Assembly: GCF_001305515.1 (NCBI RefSeq)
Contig: NZ_LJYW01000001.1
Coordinates: 4,010,846-4,051,366 of the forward strand
Reading direction: 5' to 3'
Length of the DNA stretch: 40,521 bases
Source: Prosthecodimorpha hirschii
GTDB lineage: Bacteria > Pseudomonadota > Alphaproteobacteria > Rhizobiales > Ancalomicrobiaceae
Shown: piece after piece, positions 10,310 through 20,300 of the stretch
Numbering within the stretch: the stretch's first letter is position 1
How the letters are laid out: each line of letters begins with the position of its first letter
Notes under the pieces: model-generated
The model's input: the letters and a program-made list of their open reading frames with translations, nothing else
Database searches by the model: none
What the model was told of the DNA's origin: nothing
Made by a program: the position numbers and the translations under genes

Positions 10310-10513
10310 TCAGTTGCGACCGGCGTTCTTGGCCGCCACGATCGCCTGCGCGAGCGCCGTGCGGTCGCCGACATGGTTGGCGAGGATCAGGATCAGGCGG
10401 GCGTTGAGGGCGTCGCTCTCCGCCTTGGTCAGGCCCTGATGGGCGGCGATCAGGTCGGCGTAGAAATCGTCCGCGCCGGCGATGTTGGGTGTCGTGACGA
10501 GGTCGGCCATCAT
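10310..10513 (-). CDS. DUF2783-family small protein
   Basis: A 67-residue acidic, helical protein with the core DDFYADLIAAHQGLT and LNARLILILANHVGD typical of DUF2783. Function is unknown. In many alphaproteobacteria it accompanies an FAD-dependent hydroxylase of this type, as it does here. Its ATG overlaps the stop of the hydroxylase (ATGA), implying coupled translation and probably a matched amount of the two products. A second ATG follows directly. It may be a small partner of the hydroxylase, which is inference. Confidence 0.75.
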   Translation of the reverse strand: MMADLVTTPNIAGADDFYADLIAAHQGLTKAESDALNARLILILANHVGDRTALAQAIVAAKNAGRN

Positions 10514-12123
10514 GCCCTCCCGGTGGCCTTGGCGACGGCGGCCAGCACTTCGCCTTCGTCGTAGCGCTCCCAGCGCGCGGCGACATGCTGGTCCGGCCGG
10601 ATCAGATAGACGGCGGACCGGGCCGCGCCGAGCCAGCGTTCGGCCAGCAGGCCGTCGTCTGCCGCCGTCGACAGCGCCAGCCGCGTCACCGGGATGCCGT
10701 CGGCATCGAGCCTGTCGGGTGCGTCGGCATCGACGGTCAGGAGCTGGAACCCGCCGCCGAGCCGGTCGATCAGCCAGCCGCCCGGGATCGGGGCATCGAC
10801 GGCCGGGGCGCCGGGCCGGGTGCGCGCCGGCATGGCGGGATGGTCGGGGCCGTTCAGGGGCGAGCCGTCATAGGTGCAGGGCACCGACAGGCGGCCGGAA
10901 TTGACCATCGGCCGGAAGGCCGGGAAATGTTCGGAGAGATCCAGCACCGCGTCGCGGAACAGCCGGCTCGCCTCCGATTTCGGCGTGATGAAATCGGTCG
11001 AGCGGGTCGAGTTGAGGATGTTCTCGTCGGCGCCGTGGATGCGCTCGGCGTCGTAGCTGTCGAGCAGGCTGTCGGGCGCCCGGCCGGATAGGACCAGGGC
11101 GAGCTTCCAGGCCAGGTTGTCGGTATCCTGCAGCCCCGAATTGGCGCCGCGCGCGCCGAAGGGCGAGACCTGATGGGCCGCGTCGCCGGCGAAGATCACC
11201 CGGCCGTGCCGGAACTTCGGCATGCGCCGGCACTGGAAGGTGTAGATCGAGATCCATTCGATCTCGAATTTCGCGTCCTCGCCCAGGAAGGCCTTCAGTC
11301 GCGGGATGACCTTTTCGGGCTTGGCTTCCTCGCGCTTGTCGATGTCCCAGCCGAGCTGCAGGTCGATGCGCCAGACATGGTCGGGCTGCTTGTGCAGGAG
11401 TGCCGACTGGCCGGGATTGAACGGCGGGTCGAACCAGAAGCGGCGCTCGACGGGGAAATCCGGGCTGTCCTCCATGACCACGTCGGCGATCAGAAAATTG
11501 TCCTCGAAGATGCGGCCGACGAAGTCGAGCCCCAGCATGGTGCGGATCGGCGAGCCGGCGCCGTCGCAGGCGATCAGCCAGTCGCAGTCGAGCCGGTAGG
11601 GGCCGTCGGGCGTGTCGACGGTCAGTTGCACGCCGTCGTCCTGCCGCCGGATCACCACCACCTTGCTGCCGCCGCGCAGTTCGATCGGCCGCCCCTCGGC
11701 CTGCAGGGCGCGGACCCGGTCGACCAGAAATTTCTCGAAATGATATTGCTGCAGGTTGATGAAGGCCGGCCGCTTGTGCCCGCTCTCCGGCAGGAGGTCG
11801 AAGGCATAGACCTGCCGGTCGCGGAAGAAGACTTTGCCCTGGTTCCAGACCACGCCCTTGTCGACCATCGGATCGCCGCAGCCGAGCCGGTCGAGGATTT
11901 CGAGCGGCCGCTTGGCGAAGCAGATGGCGCGCGAGCCCCAGCTGACCTTGTCGTTCTCGTCGAGGACCACGACGGGCACGCCGTGCTGGACGAGGTCGAT
12001 TGCCGCCGCGAGCCCGACCGGTCCGGCCCCGACCACCGCCACCGGCCGCCGGACCGGTCCCTTGGCGTCCTGGTCGGGCGACCGGGCATAGGGATAGAGC
12101 GGCGTCTCGAAGATCCTGGACAT
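10510..12123 (-). CDS. FAD-dependent aromatic hydroxylase (MhpA/TfdB-like)
   Basis: A 537-residue class A flavoprotein monooxygenase. The Rossmann motif VAVVGAGPVGLAAA is near residue 30, the DG motif near LIACDGAGSP, and the GD motif in VIFAGDAAHQVSPFGARG. A C-terminal thioredoxin-like region follows. Relatives hydroxylate phenols such as 3-(3-hydroxyphenyl)propionate or chlorophenols using NAD(P)H and O2. The ATG at 12123 has GGGAGGG 8 bases upstream; a GTG at 12132 is less likely. It sits downstream of the homogentisate genes, so it may make homogentisate or a related diol from a monophenol. The substrate cannot be read from the sequence. A 131-base gap separates it from the MBL gene. Confidence 0.85.
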   Translation of the reverse strand: MSRIFETPLYPYARSPDQDAKGPVRRPVAVVGAGPVGLAAAIDLVQHGVPVVVLDENDKVSWGSRAICFAKRPLEILDRLGCGDPMVDKGVVWNQGKVFFRDRQVYAFDLLPESGHKRPAFINLQQYHFEKFLVDRVRALQAEGRPIELRGGSKVVVIRRQDDGVQLTVDTPDGPYRLDCDWLIACDGAGSPIRTMLGLDFVGRIFEDNFLIADVVMEDSPDFPVERRFWFDPPFNPGQSALLHKQPDHVWRIDLQLGWDIDKREEAKPEKVIPRLKAFLGEDAKFEIEWISIYTFQCRRMPKFRHGRVIFAGDAAHQVSPFGARGANSGLQDTDNLAWKLALVLSGRAPDSLLDSYDAERIHGADENILNSTRSTDFITPKSEASRLFRDAVLDLSEHFPAFRPMVNSGRLSVPCTYDGSPLNGPDHPAMPARTRPGAPAVDAPIPGGWLIDRLGGGFQLLTVDADAPDRLDADGIPVTRLALSTAADDGLLAERWLGAARSAVYLIRPDQHVAARWERYDEGEVLAAVAKATGRA

Positions 12124-12254
12124 CCTGGTCACCCTCCCGGGTTTCGCGTCGCTCCGGCTTGTCGCGCCGGTTCCGATCGTCCTGGCGCGGCTCTCCTCCG
12201 CAACTCAAGCCGGCAGCCGATCCAGCGCTTCGAAGTTATGATCTTCCCATCGTC

Positions 12255-13208
12255 TCACCCCTGCAGGGCCGCCCACATGGCGCGGTCGCGGTCGGCGGTC
12301 CAGATGCGCGGATGGTCGAGGCCGAGCGCCTCGTCATAGGCGCGGGCGACGTTGAAGGGCAGGCAGTGCTCGTAGATGGCGTAGCTTGAAAATTTCGGGT
12401 CGCACACCGCCCGGCAGGCGGCCATCGCCTCCTTCAGCGTGCCGCCGCCGAGCGCGACCTCGGCGACCGGCCGGTAGGTCGAGGTGACGAAATCGCGCGT
12501 CAGCGCCAGTGCCTCCTGCACCTTGGCCTCGCCGATCAGCGCGTCGCCGCGGCCGGGCGAGAGCGCGCGCGGTCGATAGGCCGCGATGGCGTCGAGGGTC
12601 GCCGGCCAGTCGCCGAAATGACCGTCGCCGCAATAGCAGGCGGAGTGGTATTCGACGATGTCGCCGGAGAACATCACGCCCTGGTCGGGGACCCAGGCGA
12701 CGATGTCGCCGGCCGTGTGGGCGCGGCCGAGCCAGACCAGATCGACCCGGCGCCGGCCGAGATGCAGCGTCATCCGGCGCTCGAAGGTTAGGGTCGGCCA
12801 GGTCAGGCCGGGGATCGACTCATGCCCCCGGAACAGGCGCGGGAAGCGGCCGAACTCGGAGTCCCAGTCCTCCTGGCCGCGCTCCTGGATCATCGCCCGG
12901 CAGGTCTCAGAGGCGATGATCTCGGAGGCGCCGTAGGCCGAGGCGCCGAGCACGCGCACGGCGTGGTAGTGCGACAGCACGACATATTTGATCGGCTTGT
13001 CGGTGACCGTGCGGATCTGCTCGATCACCTTGCCGGCCATGGCGGGCGTCGCCTGGGCGTCGACCACCATGACGCTGTCGTCGCCGATGATGACGCCGGT
13101 ATTCGGATCGCCCTCGGCCGTGAAGGCGTAGAGATCCCGGCCGATCTCGGTGAAGGAGGTCTTCTTCTCGCTCATGTCGCCCGTGGAGGCGAAGGCCTTG
13201 GCTGTCAT
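12255..13208 (-). CDS. MBL-fold protein with altered metal-binding motif
   Basis: A 317-residue protein of the metallo-beta-lactamase fold. The usual HxHxDH motif reads HYHAVR near residue 80, so the Asp and His that normally hold the second zinc are Val and Arg. The other first-site histidine in RAHTAGD and the SGD motif are kept. This suggests one metal or a changed activity. It lies 6 bases upstream of nothing but its own operon: maiA ends just before it on the same strand, and the FAD hydroxylase follows. An internal ATG at 13175 is possible but has no clear ribosome binding site. The reaction is unknown; ester or thioester hydrolysis in aromatic breakdown is a guess from the fold. Confidence 0.8.
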   Translation of the reverse strand: MTAKAFASTGDMSEKKTSFTEIGRDLYAFTAEGDPNTGVIIGDDSVMVVDAQATPAMAGKVIEQIRTVTDKPIKYVVLSHYHAVRVLGASAYGASEIIASETCRAMIQERGQEDWDSEFGRFPRLFRGHESIPGLTWPTLTFERRMTLHLGRRRVDLVWLGRAHTAGDIVAWVPDQGVMFSGDIVEYHSACYCGDGHFGDWPATLDAIAAYRPRALSPGRGDALIGEAKVQEALALTRDFVTSTYRPVAEVALGGGTLKEAMAACRAVCDPKFSSYAIYEHCLPFNVARAYDEALGLDHPRIWTADRDRAMWAALQG

Positions 13209-13214
13209 GGGATC

Positions 13215-13859
13215 CTACTCGGCGTCGGCTTGGGCTTCGGGGGCGGCGGCCGCGAAGGCCGGATGCGCGCGGGCGGCTTCGTCCACGGCGCGGATCAGCG
13301 GATAGGGCGTCAGGTCGAGCTCGAAGCGGCGGGCGTTATAGACCTGCGGCACGAGGCAGATGTCGGCGAGGCTCGGCGCGTCGCCGACCGCGTAGCGCCC
13401 GGCCGAATGCGCGAGACGCGCCTCGATCGCCGCAAAGCCGATCCCGATCCAGTGCCGGTTCCAGGCGGCGCGCGCCGGCGCGCCCGCACCCCAGTCGGCG
13501 GTCAGCTTGTCGAGGACGCGCAGATTGCCGAGCGGGTGGATGTCGCAGGCGACCGTCAGGGCGATCTCGCGCGCCACCGCCCGGTCGCGCGGGGCGGCCG
13601 GCAGGATCGGCGGCTCCGGCCAGGTCTCGTCCAGATACTCGATGATGGCGAGCGACTGGGCGAGCGAGAAGCCCTCCTCCTGCCAGACCGGCACCAGCCC
13701 GGACGGGTTGAGGCCGAGATGGTCGGCCCCGCGCTGTTCGCCCTTGCGCAGATGCACGGCGGCGTGGCGCGGGGTCAGGCCCTTCAGGTTGACGGCGATG
13801 CGCACCCGGTAGGCCGCCGAGGAGCGCCAGTAGCCGACCAGCAGCGGCGCGTCAGCCAT
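13215..13859 (-). CDS. maiA: Maleylacetoacetate isomerase (zeta-class GST)
   Basis: A 214-residue glutathione-transferase-fold enzyme with the zeta-class active-site stretch SSAAYRVRIAVNLKG (residues 13-27), the SLAIIEYLDE glutathione site and the C-terminal PSLADICLVPQVYNARRF segment. It isomerises maleylacetoacetate to fumarylacetoacetate. The start overlaps the 3' end of fahA by 8 bases. Ser replaces the more usual Cys in one position of the SSCS motif, which is common in bacterial members. Its place between fahA and the MBL gene makes the role in homogentisate breakdown secure. Confidence 0.92.
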   Translation of the reverse strand: MADAPLLVGYWRSSAAYRVRIAVNLKGLTPRHAAVHLRKGEQRGADHLGLNPSGLVPVWQEEGFSLAQSLAIIEYLDETWPEPPILPAAPRDRAVAREIALTVACDIHPLGNLRVLDKLTADWGAGAPARAAWNRHWIGIGFAAIEARLAHSAGRYAVGDAPSLADICLVPQVYNARRFELDLTPYPLIRAVDEAARAHPAFAAAAPEAQADAE

Positions 13860-14895
13860 TGCCGGCCCCGGAGTCGCCGCCGTCCGTCATCGGCGAAACG
13901 GTCTGCTCGATCGCCCCGAAGATCGAATGACCCTTGGCGTCCTTCATCGAAATGCGGACCGTATCGCCGTAGCGCAGGAACGGGGTCGACGGCTTGCCGG
14001 TGCGGATCGTCTCCACCGTGCGGATCTCTGCGATGCAGGAATAGCCGACGCCGCCCTCGGCGACCGGCCGGCCGGGGCTGCCGTCCGGATCGCGGTTGGA
14101 GACCGTGCCGGAGCCAACGATCGTGCCGGCGGCGAGCGGCCGGCTCTTGGCCGCATGGGCGACGAGGGCCGGGAAGTCGAAGGTCATGTCGACACCGGCA
14201 TCGGCCTTGCCGAAGGGTTGGCCGTTGACGGTGACGAGCAGCGGCAGGCTGACCTTGCCGCCGTCCCAGGCCGGGCCGAGTTCGTCGGGCGTCACGGCGA
14301 CCGGCGAGAAGGCGCTCGACGGCTTGGCGTGCAGGAAGCCGAAGCCCTTGGCGAGTTCCGGCATCACCAAGTTGCGCAGCGACACGTCGTTGACCAGCAT
14401 GATCAGCCGGATCGCAGCCGCGGCCTCGTCCCGGGTCGCGCCGAGCGGCACGTCGTCGACGATCACGGCGATCTCGCCTTCCAGGTCGATGCCCCAATCC
14501 TCGGTCGGCATGCGGATCGGGGCACGCGGGGCGAGGAAGCTGTCGGAGCCGCCCTGGTACATCAGCGGGTCGGTCCAGAAGCTTTCCGGCATGGCGACGC
14601 CGCGCGATTTCCGCACCAGCTCGACATGGTTCACATAGGCCGAGCCGTCCAGCCACTGGTAGGCGCGCGGCAGCGGCGAGAGCGCGTCGTGCTCGTGGAA
14701 ACGCTCGCTCGGCAGGGCGCCGAGTTCCAGGTCGTGGGCGAGATCAGCGAGCCGGGGCCCGACATGGGTCCAGTCGTCGAGCGCGGCCTGCAGCGTCGCG
14801 GCGATCGGCCGGGCCGAGACGCAGCGGGTCAGGTCGCGCGAGACGACGACCAGCATGCCGTCGCGGGTGCGGTCCTTGAGGGTTGCGAGTTTCAT
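13852..14895 (-). CDS. fahA: Fumarylacetoacetate hydrolase
   Basis: A 347-residue member of the FAH family. The metal-binding acids lie in DWGIDLEGEIAVIVDDV (about residues 133-149), and the VGSGTVSNRD motif marks the C-terminal core. It splits fumarylacetoacetate to fumarate and acetoacetate, the last step of the homogentisate route. The length is that of the two-domain bacterial enzymes and not the short FAHD1 type. It begins 4 bases after the hmgA stop and overlaps maiA, so hmgA-fahA-maiA form one operon. Confidence 0.92.
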   Translation of the reverse strand: MKLATLKDRTRDGMLVVVSRDLTRCVSARPIAATLQAALDDWTHVGPRLADLAHDLELGALPSERFHEHDALSPLPRAYQWLDGSAYVNHVELVRKSRGVAMPESFWTDPLMYQGGSDSFLAPRAPIRMPTEDWGIDLEGEIAVIVDDVPLGATRDEAAAAIRLIMLVNDVSLRNLVMPELAKGFGFLHAKPSSAFSPVAVTPDELGPAWDGGKVSLPLLVTVNGQPFGKADAGVDMTFDFPALVAHAAKSRPLAAGTIVGSGTVSNRDPDGSPGRPVAEGGVGYSCIAEIRTVETIRTGKPSTPFLRYGDTVRISMKDAKGHSIFGAIEQTVSPMTDGGDSGAGNG

Positions 14896-14899
14896 GAGA

Positions 14900-16234
14900 T
14901 CACTCCCCGGCCCGGGCGCCCGGCGCCGGCCATTCCGGCCGTGCCGGATCGAAATTGCGGTCGAGCCCGTTCCAGCACTCCGGATAGTCGTCCTGGAGGC
15001 CGGGCAGCCGGGCGGCGAACTCGGTCAGCTGCTGCGGGAAGCGCGTCTCGAACATGAAGGCCATCGTGCCCGTGAGCTTGACCGGCTTCAATTCGGAGAA
15101 ACTCGCCTTGTCGAAGGCTGGCTTGTCCGGGCCGTGCGGCAGCATGCAATTGTGCAGGCTCATGCCGCCGGGCACGAAGCCGGTCTCCTTGGCGTCGTAC
15201 TGGCCGTAGATCAGCCCCATGAACTCGCTCATGATGTTCATGTGGTACCAGGGCGGGCGGAAGGAATGTTCCGCCACCATCCAGCGCTCGGGGAAGATGA
15301 CGAAGTCGATATTGGCCGTGCCGGCCTCGCCGGAGGGCGCGGTCAGGACGGTGAAGATCGACGGATCGGGATGGTCGAACAGCAGCGCGCCGACCGGCGA
15401 GAAGGTCCGCAGGTCGTATTTGTACGGCGTGTAGTTGCCGTGCCAGGCGACCACGTCCAGCGGCGAATGGCCGATCTCGCAGGTGTTGAAGCTGCCGCAC
15501 CATTTGACCGTCAGCCGACAGGCCGTCTCCTTCTCCTCGAAGGCGGCCACGGGCGTCTTGAAGTCGCGCGGGTTGGCGAGGCAGTTGGCGCCGATCGGGC
15601 CGCGCTCGGGCAGCGTGAACTTGGCGCCGTAGTTTTCGCAGACATAGCCGCGCACCGGCCCGTCGACCAGTTCGACCTTGAACTTCATGCCGCGCGGGAT
15701 GACGGCGATCTCGCCCGGACCGACCTTGATCCGGCCGAGTTCGGTGAAGAAGAGCAGTTCGCCCGACTGCGGCACGACCATCAGTTCGCCGTCGGCATTG
15801 TAGAAATAGTCGTCGACCATGGAGGCCGTGACCAGCATGACATGGGCCGCCATGCCGACCTGGGTATAGACGTCGCCGGCCGTGGTCATGGTCCTGAGGC
15901 CGGTGACGAAGGTCAGCGCCTCGTTCGGCATCGGCACCGGATCCCAGCGCAGCGGTCCGAGCGGCAGGCCGTGATCGACGACATGCGGCGCGGTCTTCCA
16001 GAACGGCACCTCGACCCGGCGGAAGCGGCTGGTGTGCCGGACCGAGGGGCGGATGCGGTAGAGCCAGGACCGCTCGTTGGTGCCGCGCGGGGCCGTGAAG
16101 GGCGAGCCGGACAATTGTTCGGCATAGAGCCCGTAGGCGCAGCGCTGCGGGGAATTCTGGCCCTGCGGCAGGGCGCCGGGAGCCGCTTCGGTCTCGAAAT
16201 CGTTGCCGAAGCCGGGCATGTAGCCAAGCGTCAT
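14900..16234 (-). CDS. hmgA: Homogentisate 1,2-dioxygenase
   Basis: A 444-residue non-heme iron dioxygenase that opens the ring of homogentisate to maleylacetoacetate. The N-terminal [13 protein letters not shown] and QNSPQ segments and the iron-ligand region with His and Glu in [18 protein letters not shown] and His in MLPHGPD are family hallmarks. The ATG at 16234 is chosen over the upstream frame because GGAGG lies 7 bases before it. It leads the operon and faces a MarR-type regulator gene across about 200 bases. No 4-hydroxyphenylpyruvate dioxygenase gene is present in the window. Confidence 0.95.
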   Translation of the reverse strand: MTLGYMPGFGNDFETEAAPGALPQGQNSPQRCAYGLYAEQLSGSPFTAPRGTNERSWLYRIRPSVRHTSRFRRVEVPFWKTAPHVVDHGLPLGPLRWDPVPMPNEALTFVTGLRTMTTAGDVYTQVGMAAHVMLVTASMVDDYFYNADGELMVVPQSGELLFFTELGRIKVGPGEIAVIPRGMKFKVELVDGPVRGYVCENYGAKFTLPERGPIGANCLANPRDFKTPVAAFEEKETACRLTVKWCGSFNTCEIGHSPLDVVAWHGNYTPYKYDLRTFSPVGALLFDHPDPSIFTVLTAPSGEAGTANIDFVIFPERWMVAEHSFRPPWYHMNIMSEFMGLIYGQYDAKETGFVPGGMSLHNCMLPHGPDKPAFDKASFSELKPVKLTGTMAFMFETRFPQQLTEFAARLPGLQDDYPECWNGLDRNFDPARPEWPAPGARAGE

Positions 16235-16412
16235 CGTCGTGCCTCCTCTCACTCGCGTCCTCCGGCCTGCGCTTTTTGAGGGATCCGGCCGCCGTCATCG
16301 GCGGACCCCGCGCTTCGGCCCGATCGGGTCCGTTCGTCTCCCGATCCGGAATCGCCGGCACCGCCGGCGATGCTTGCAACCGGCGGAAACGCACAGCATA
16401 CTCGCGCGAAGA

Positions 16413-16430
16413 TCATATCATGTGAAATGA
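16413..16430. promoter_or_regulatory. Palindromic operator candidate between hmgA and marR
   Basis: TCATATCATGTGAAATGA is an imperfect palindrome (14 of 18 bases symmetric, TCAT-n-TCA-nn-TGA-n-ATGA). It stands out as AT-rich in GC-rich DNA and lies just before the MarR-type gene. Size and placement fit a MarR-family operator that could control both directions. The assignment is inferred from position. Confidence 0.5.
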
Positions 16431-16444
16431 AACGGCTGTCAACC

Positions 16445-17011
16445 ATGGCCGAACCGCCCGCCACCACCCTGCCCGCCACCATCCCGCCCGCAGACCGGCC
16501 GGTCGCCGCGCCGACGGAGGCGTCCGCCGGGATGGCGGCCCGCTCCGCCGGCTTCGATCTGGAGCGGTTCCTGCCCTATCGCCTGAATGTCCTGGCCAGC
16601 CGGGTCAGCCGCGATCTCGCGCGCCAGTACGAGCAGAAATTCGGCATCTCCATCCCCGAATGGCGGGTGCTGGCCCATCTGGCGCAGAATCGGGACGTCT
16701 CGGTGCGCGAGATCCACGAGCGCGTCGACATGGACAAGTCCAAGGTCAGCCGGGCCGCCGCGCGGCTCGAAAGCCTGGCCTTGATCGAGAAGCGGGAACA
16801 TGCCGGCGACCGCCGTCTGGTCGATCTCCGGCTGACCGCCCGCGGCCTAGCGCTGTTCGCCGAGATCGCCCCGCTCGCCCTGGCCTTCGAGGCGGATCTG
16901 TTCGCCGCCCTGGACGCCGAGGAACGTCGCGTCTTCGAACGCGTCATGACCAAGCTGCTCGGCGAAGGGCCGGTCGTGCCGGCGCCCGGCGGGAGCGATG
17001 CCGGCGATTGA
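16445..17011 (+). CDS. MarR-family regulator, probably of the hmg genes
   Basis: A 188-residue protein from the ATG at 16445 (an ATG at 16427 adds six residues and would lie inside the operator). The first 45 residues are a Pro/Ala-rich tail. A winged helix-turn-helix of the MarR type follows: IPEWRVLAHLAQNRDVS, then the recognition helix MDKSKVSRAAARLESL and the wing with EHAGDRRLVDLRLT. Such regulators usually repress neighbouring aromatic catabolic genes and release DNA on binding the substrate. Divergence from hmgA supports that role. No ribosome binding site is clear for either start, so the message may be nearly leaderless. Confidence 0.82.
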   Translation: MAEPPATTLPATIPPADRPVAAPTEASAGMAARSAGFDLERFLPYRLNVLASRVSRDLARQYEQKFGISIPEWRVLAHLAQNRDVSVREIHERVDMDKSKVSRAAARLESLALIEKREHAGDRRLVDLRLTARGLALFAEIAPLALAFEADLFAALDAEERRVFERVMTKLLGEGPVVPAPGGSDAGD

Positions 17012-17344
17012 ACTGGCCGACCGGCCCCATCGATCTCCGGCCGGCCGGCCTCCGATGGCGATCCCGGGCCGGTCGCAACGCGATGGCCCTCCGCGGAACT
17101 GCGGATGGGAGGTCCCCGATCGGGGCTTCTGCGAGATTACATAATATTCAAAAATTATCACATTCACGGAGGTCGGCATTCCGTCCGGGACGTCAGTACG
17201 GACGGCGCGCGTTATGGCCGGTCGAGAATGGCGCGCGTGGTGTCGGACGCATGACAAGAAGCCCGGCCGCAACAATGCGGCCGACAAGGACATGCCGCCT
17301 GCCCGACCCTGCGGGTACGCGGCGAACCGAGGAAATGACCCGCC
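17012..17344. other. Intergenic region before the large exported protein gene
   Basis: This 333-base stretch has no gene. It holds a perfect palindrome CCCCGATCGGGG at 17114-17125, an AT-rich island at about 17136-17165 that is the likely promoter of the following gene, and an inverted repeat CCGTCCG/CGGACGG at 17181-17205. GAGGAA about 10 bases before 17345 is the ribosome binding site. Confidence 0.5.
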
Positions 17345-20300
17345 ATGCCTACGATCCGCGCCGAACAGGCACGAGCGGAGCGGCCGACGCGTCGCGCCCG
17401 CCTCAGATTGCTAGCCTTTGCCGTCGGCCTTGCCGTCCTTGCCGGTCCGGCCCTGGCGCAGGGCGGCGACACCACGCCGATGCGCCCCGGCGAAGCCTTC
17501 CTGACCCGGTTTTCCGGAACGGCGGCCGGTGCCGGCGGCCGTGCCATCATCGATCTCGACGGCACCGTCGGCAGCATCGTCGATCTGCGCAATCCGGGCT
17601 TTCCGGCGCAGGGACAGCACTGGATCGACGAGCCGCAGCGGCTGCCGGTCACCGCGCGCGATGTCGGGCAGGTCTATGGCGTCGCCCTGGACGACCAGTC
17701 GCCGCCCAACGTCTATCTGACGGCGACTGCCGCCTTCGGCCTGCACCGGACCGAGGACGGCCGCGACTGGCTGCCGGGCCAGTGGGGACCGGGCGCTGCC
17801 GGCCCTGGCGCGATCTGGAAGCTCGATGCCCGCCGCAACTATGCGCCGCAGTTGCTCGCGACCGTGACGCTCGACGGCCGGCCGAACAGCGCCGCCGCGC
17901 TCGGCAACATCACCTTCGACAAGGCGCATCGGCAATTGCTGGTTTCCGACCTGGAGACCGGCATGATCCACCGTCTGTCGCTCGACGGGCGCGACCTCGG
18001 CCGCTTCGATCATGGCGTCGAGGGCCGCGCGGCCTATTTCGACGTGCCCGCAGGCCGCAATGCCGCCCTGCCGCCCGTCGCCTTCGATCCCAACAGCCGC
18101 GCCCGCATCGACGATTGCGCCGAGGGCCGCTTCACCGAGACGCCCGCCTGCTGGAACATCGCCGATCCGCGCCGCCGCATCTGGGGGCTCGCCGTGCGCA
18201 CCGACAGCACGCAGCGCGAGACCCGGCTCTACTATGCGGTCTGGAGCGGCCTTCCGCTCGGCACGCCCGGCTTCGCCGAGATCCCTGAGAGCGAGAAGAC
18301 CGGCACGGTCTGGTCGGTCCGCCTCGGCCCGGACGGCGGCTTCGACCGCTCGAGCGTGCGGCGCGAACTGGAAGTGCCGGAATTCTTCGTCGGCCAGGAC
18401 GATTTCCGCCGCGCCGGTCCGAGCTGGCCGGTCGCCGATATCGCCTTTCCGGACTGCATCGACCAGGGCATCATGATCCTGTCCGAGCGCGGCGGCCTGC
18501 GCAATCTCGGCCTCGACGCCGAGGAGCCCTTCGCCACGCCGCGGGAATCGCGCGTGCTGCGCTACGAGATGGGCGAGGACGGCGCCTGGAAGGCCGTCGG
18601 CCGCTACGATGTCGGCTTCTCCGAACGCAGGCCGCCGGCGGTGCAGCCCTTCCTGCGCGCCGGCGCGTCCGGGGCCGCCGCCTTCGGCTATGGCTATGAC
18701 GAGAAGGGCGCGATCGACCCGACCCGTCCGAACCAGAGCCTGTGGATGGCCGGCGATCATCTCTGTTCGCCCGAGGGGCCCTGCTTCAATCCCGGCAGCG
18801 GCGCCTTCGACGACGACAGCCAGGTGCACGGCATTCAGGGCACGCCGGAACCGGCCTTCGCCGAACTGGCGCCGAACGGGGCCTTCCGGGTCTATCCGGT
18901 CAAGGGGCGGGTCTCCAATCCGGACGGCCCGGCCCAGTCCTACATGATCGACGCCGACGTGAATGTCGACGCCGACGGCAAGCCCAACCCGTCCGAACTC
19001 GCCCGCAACGACGCCACCATGATCGGCGACATCGCCATCTGGCAGCCCTGCGAGGGCCAGGCCGCCGCCGTGCCGCCGCCTCCGCCGCCGGCCGAGATCG
19101 TGCGCGGACCGGTCGATCTCTGGATCCGCAAGTCCGGCTTCGAGGAGTGCGATTTCGACGGCATCTGCAGCTTCACCGTCACCATCTCGGCGATCGGCGA
19201 GGGCACCTGGGTGGCGCCGATCTTCATCCGCGACTTCATCCCCGAGGGCGCCGAACTGGTGTCGTTCACCCCGGCGGATCCGTGGATGTGCGACGTGATC
19301 GACGCGCTCTTCTGCTTCCGTCCGACCGTGACGCTGCAGCCCGGCGAGGACATCGTGCTGCGCATCCGCATCCGCATGCCGGAAGCGATCCTGGTCAGGG
19401 CGCCGCTCGACCTGCAGAACTGCATCGCGCTGGAATGGCCCTTCGCCGATCCCGACGACGGCCCGGCGATCCAGCTCGCGACCCGCAACGTGCTGATCCT
19501 GATGGGCTATCTGCAGCGCACCGAGGTCGCGATCGAACCCGCCATCCAGCGTTTCGAGCGCGACATGCGGCTGCCGCAGACCGGCCGGATCGGGCCGCGC
19601 CTGACCGACGCGCTGTTCGGCGGCCTCGCCCGCATGATCGGCGACAATGATCCGCAGAACGATCTGGCCTGCGTGCCGTTCCGCGTTCCGCCGCGGCCGC
19701 CGGTCCTCGACGGCCATTCGCGCCGCGATACCCATCGCCGGTTCGGATCGATCGAGCACAGCCGGTGGCAGACGCATCGGCGCTGGGACAGCCCGGCCCA
19801 CAATCCCTGGCAGAGCCATCTGCGCTGGGGGTCGGTGGTCCTGCCGCCGATCGACCTGCACAACCGTGCCGAAACCCATGCCCGCTGGGGCTCGGTCTGG
19901 CACAGCCGGGTCCGGACCCATCGCCGGGACGGTTCCTTCCCGCCCCAGCACGACCTGCGTCTGTCGCACGACCGGTTCGACTCGTTCCACTCGCTGGCCA
20001 TGTCGCACTATCGCGGCAGTTCGATCCACAAGGTCGAGCGCTCGCACTACCGGTTCAGCTCGATCCACGGCAAGAAGGAGTCGCATGACCGCTGGGGCTC
20101 GCTGCACGATCGGCGCGAGACGCACCGTCGCGACGGCTCGATCCATGCCCGTTCGCTGTCCCACACCAAGGCGCAGTCGCTGCATGCGCTCGACCGGTCC
20201 CATGCCAAGGCCGGATCGACCCATGGACGGCGCGAGTCTCTGGCGGCGGGCGGCTTCGGCGATCAGCATCACACCCGCGCGCAGTCGCATTTCAAGGCGG

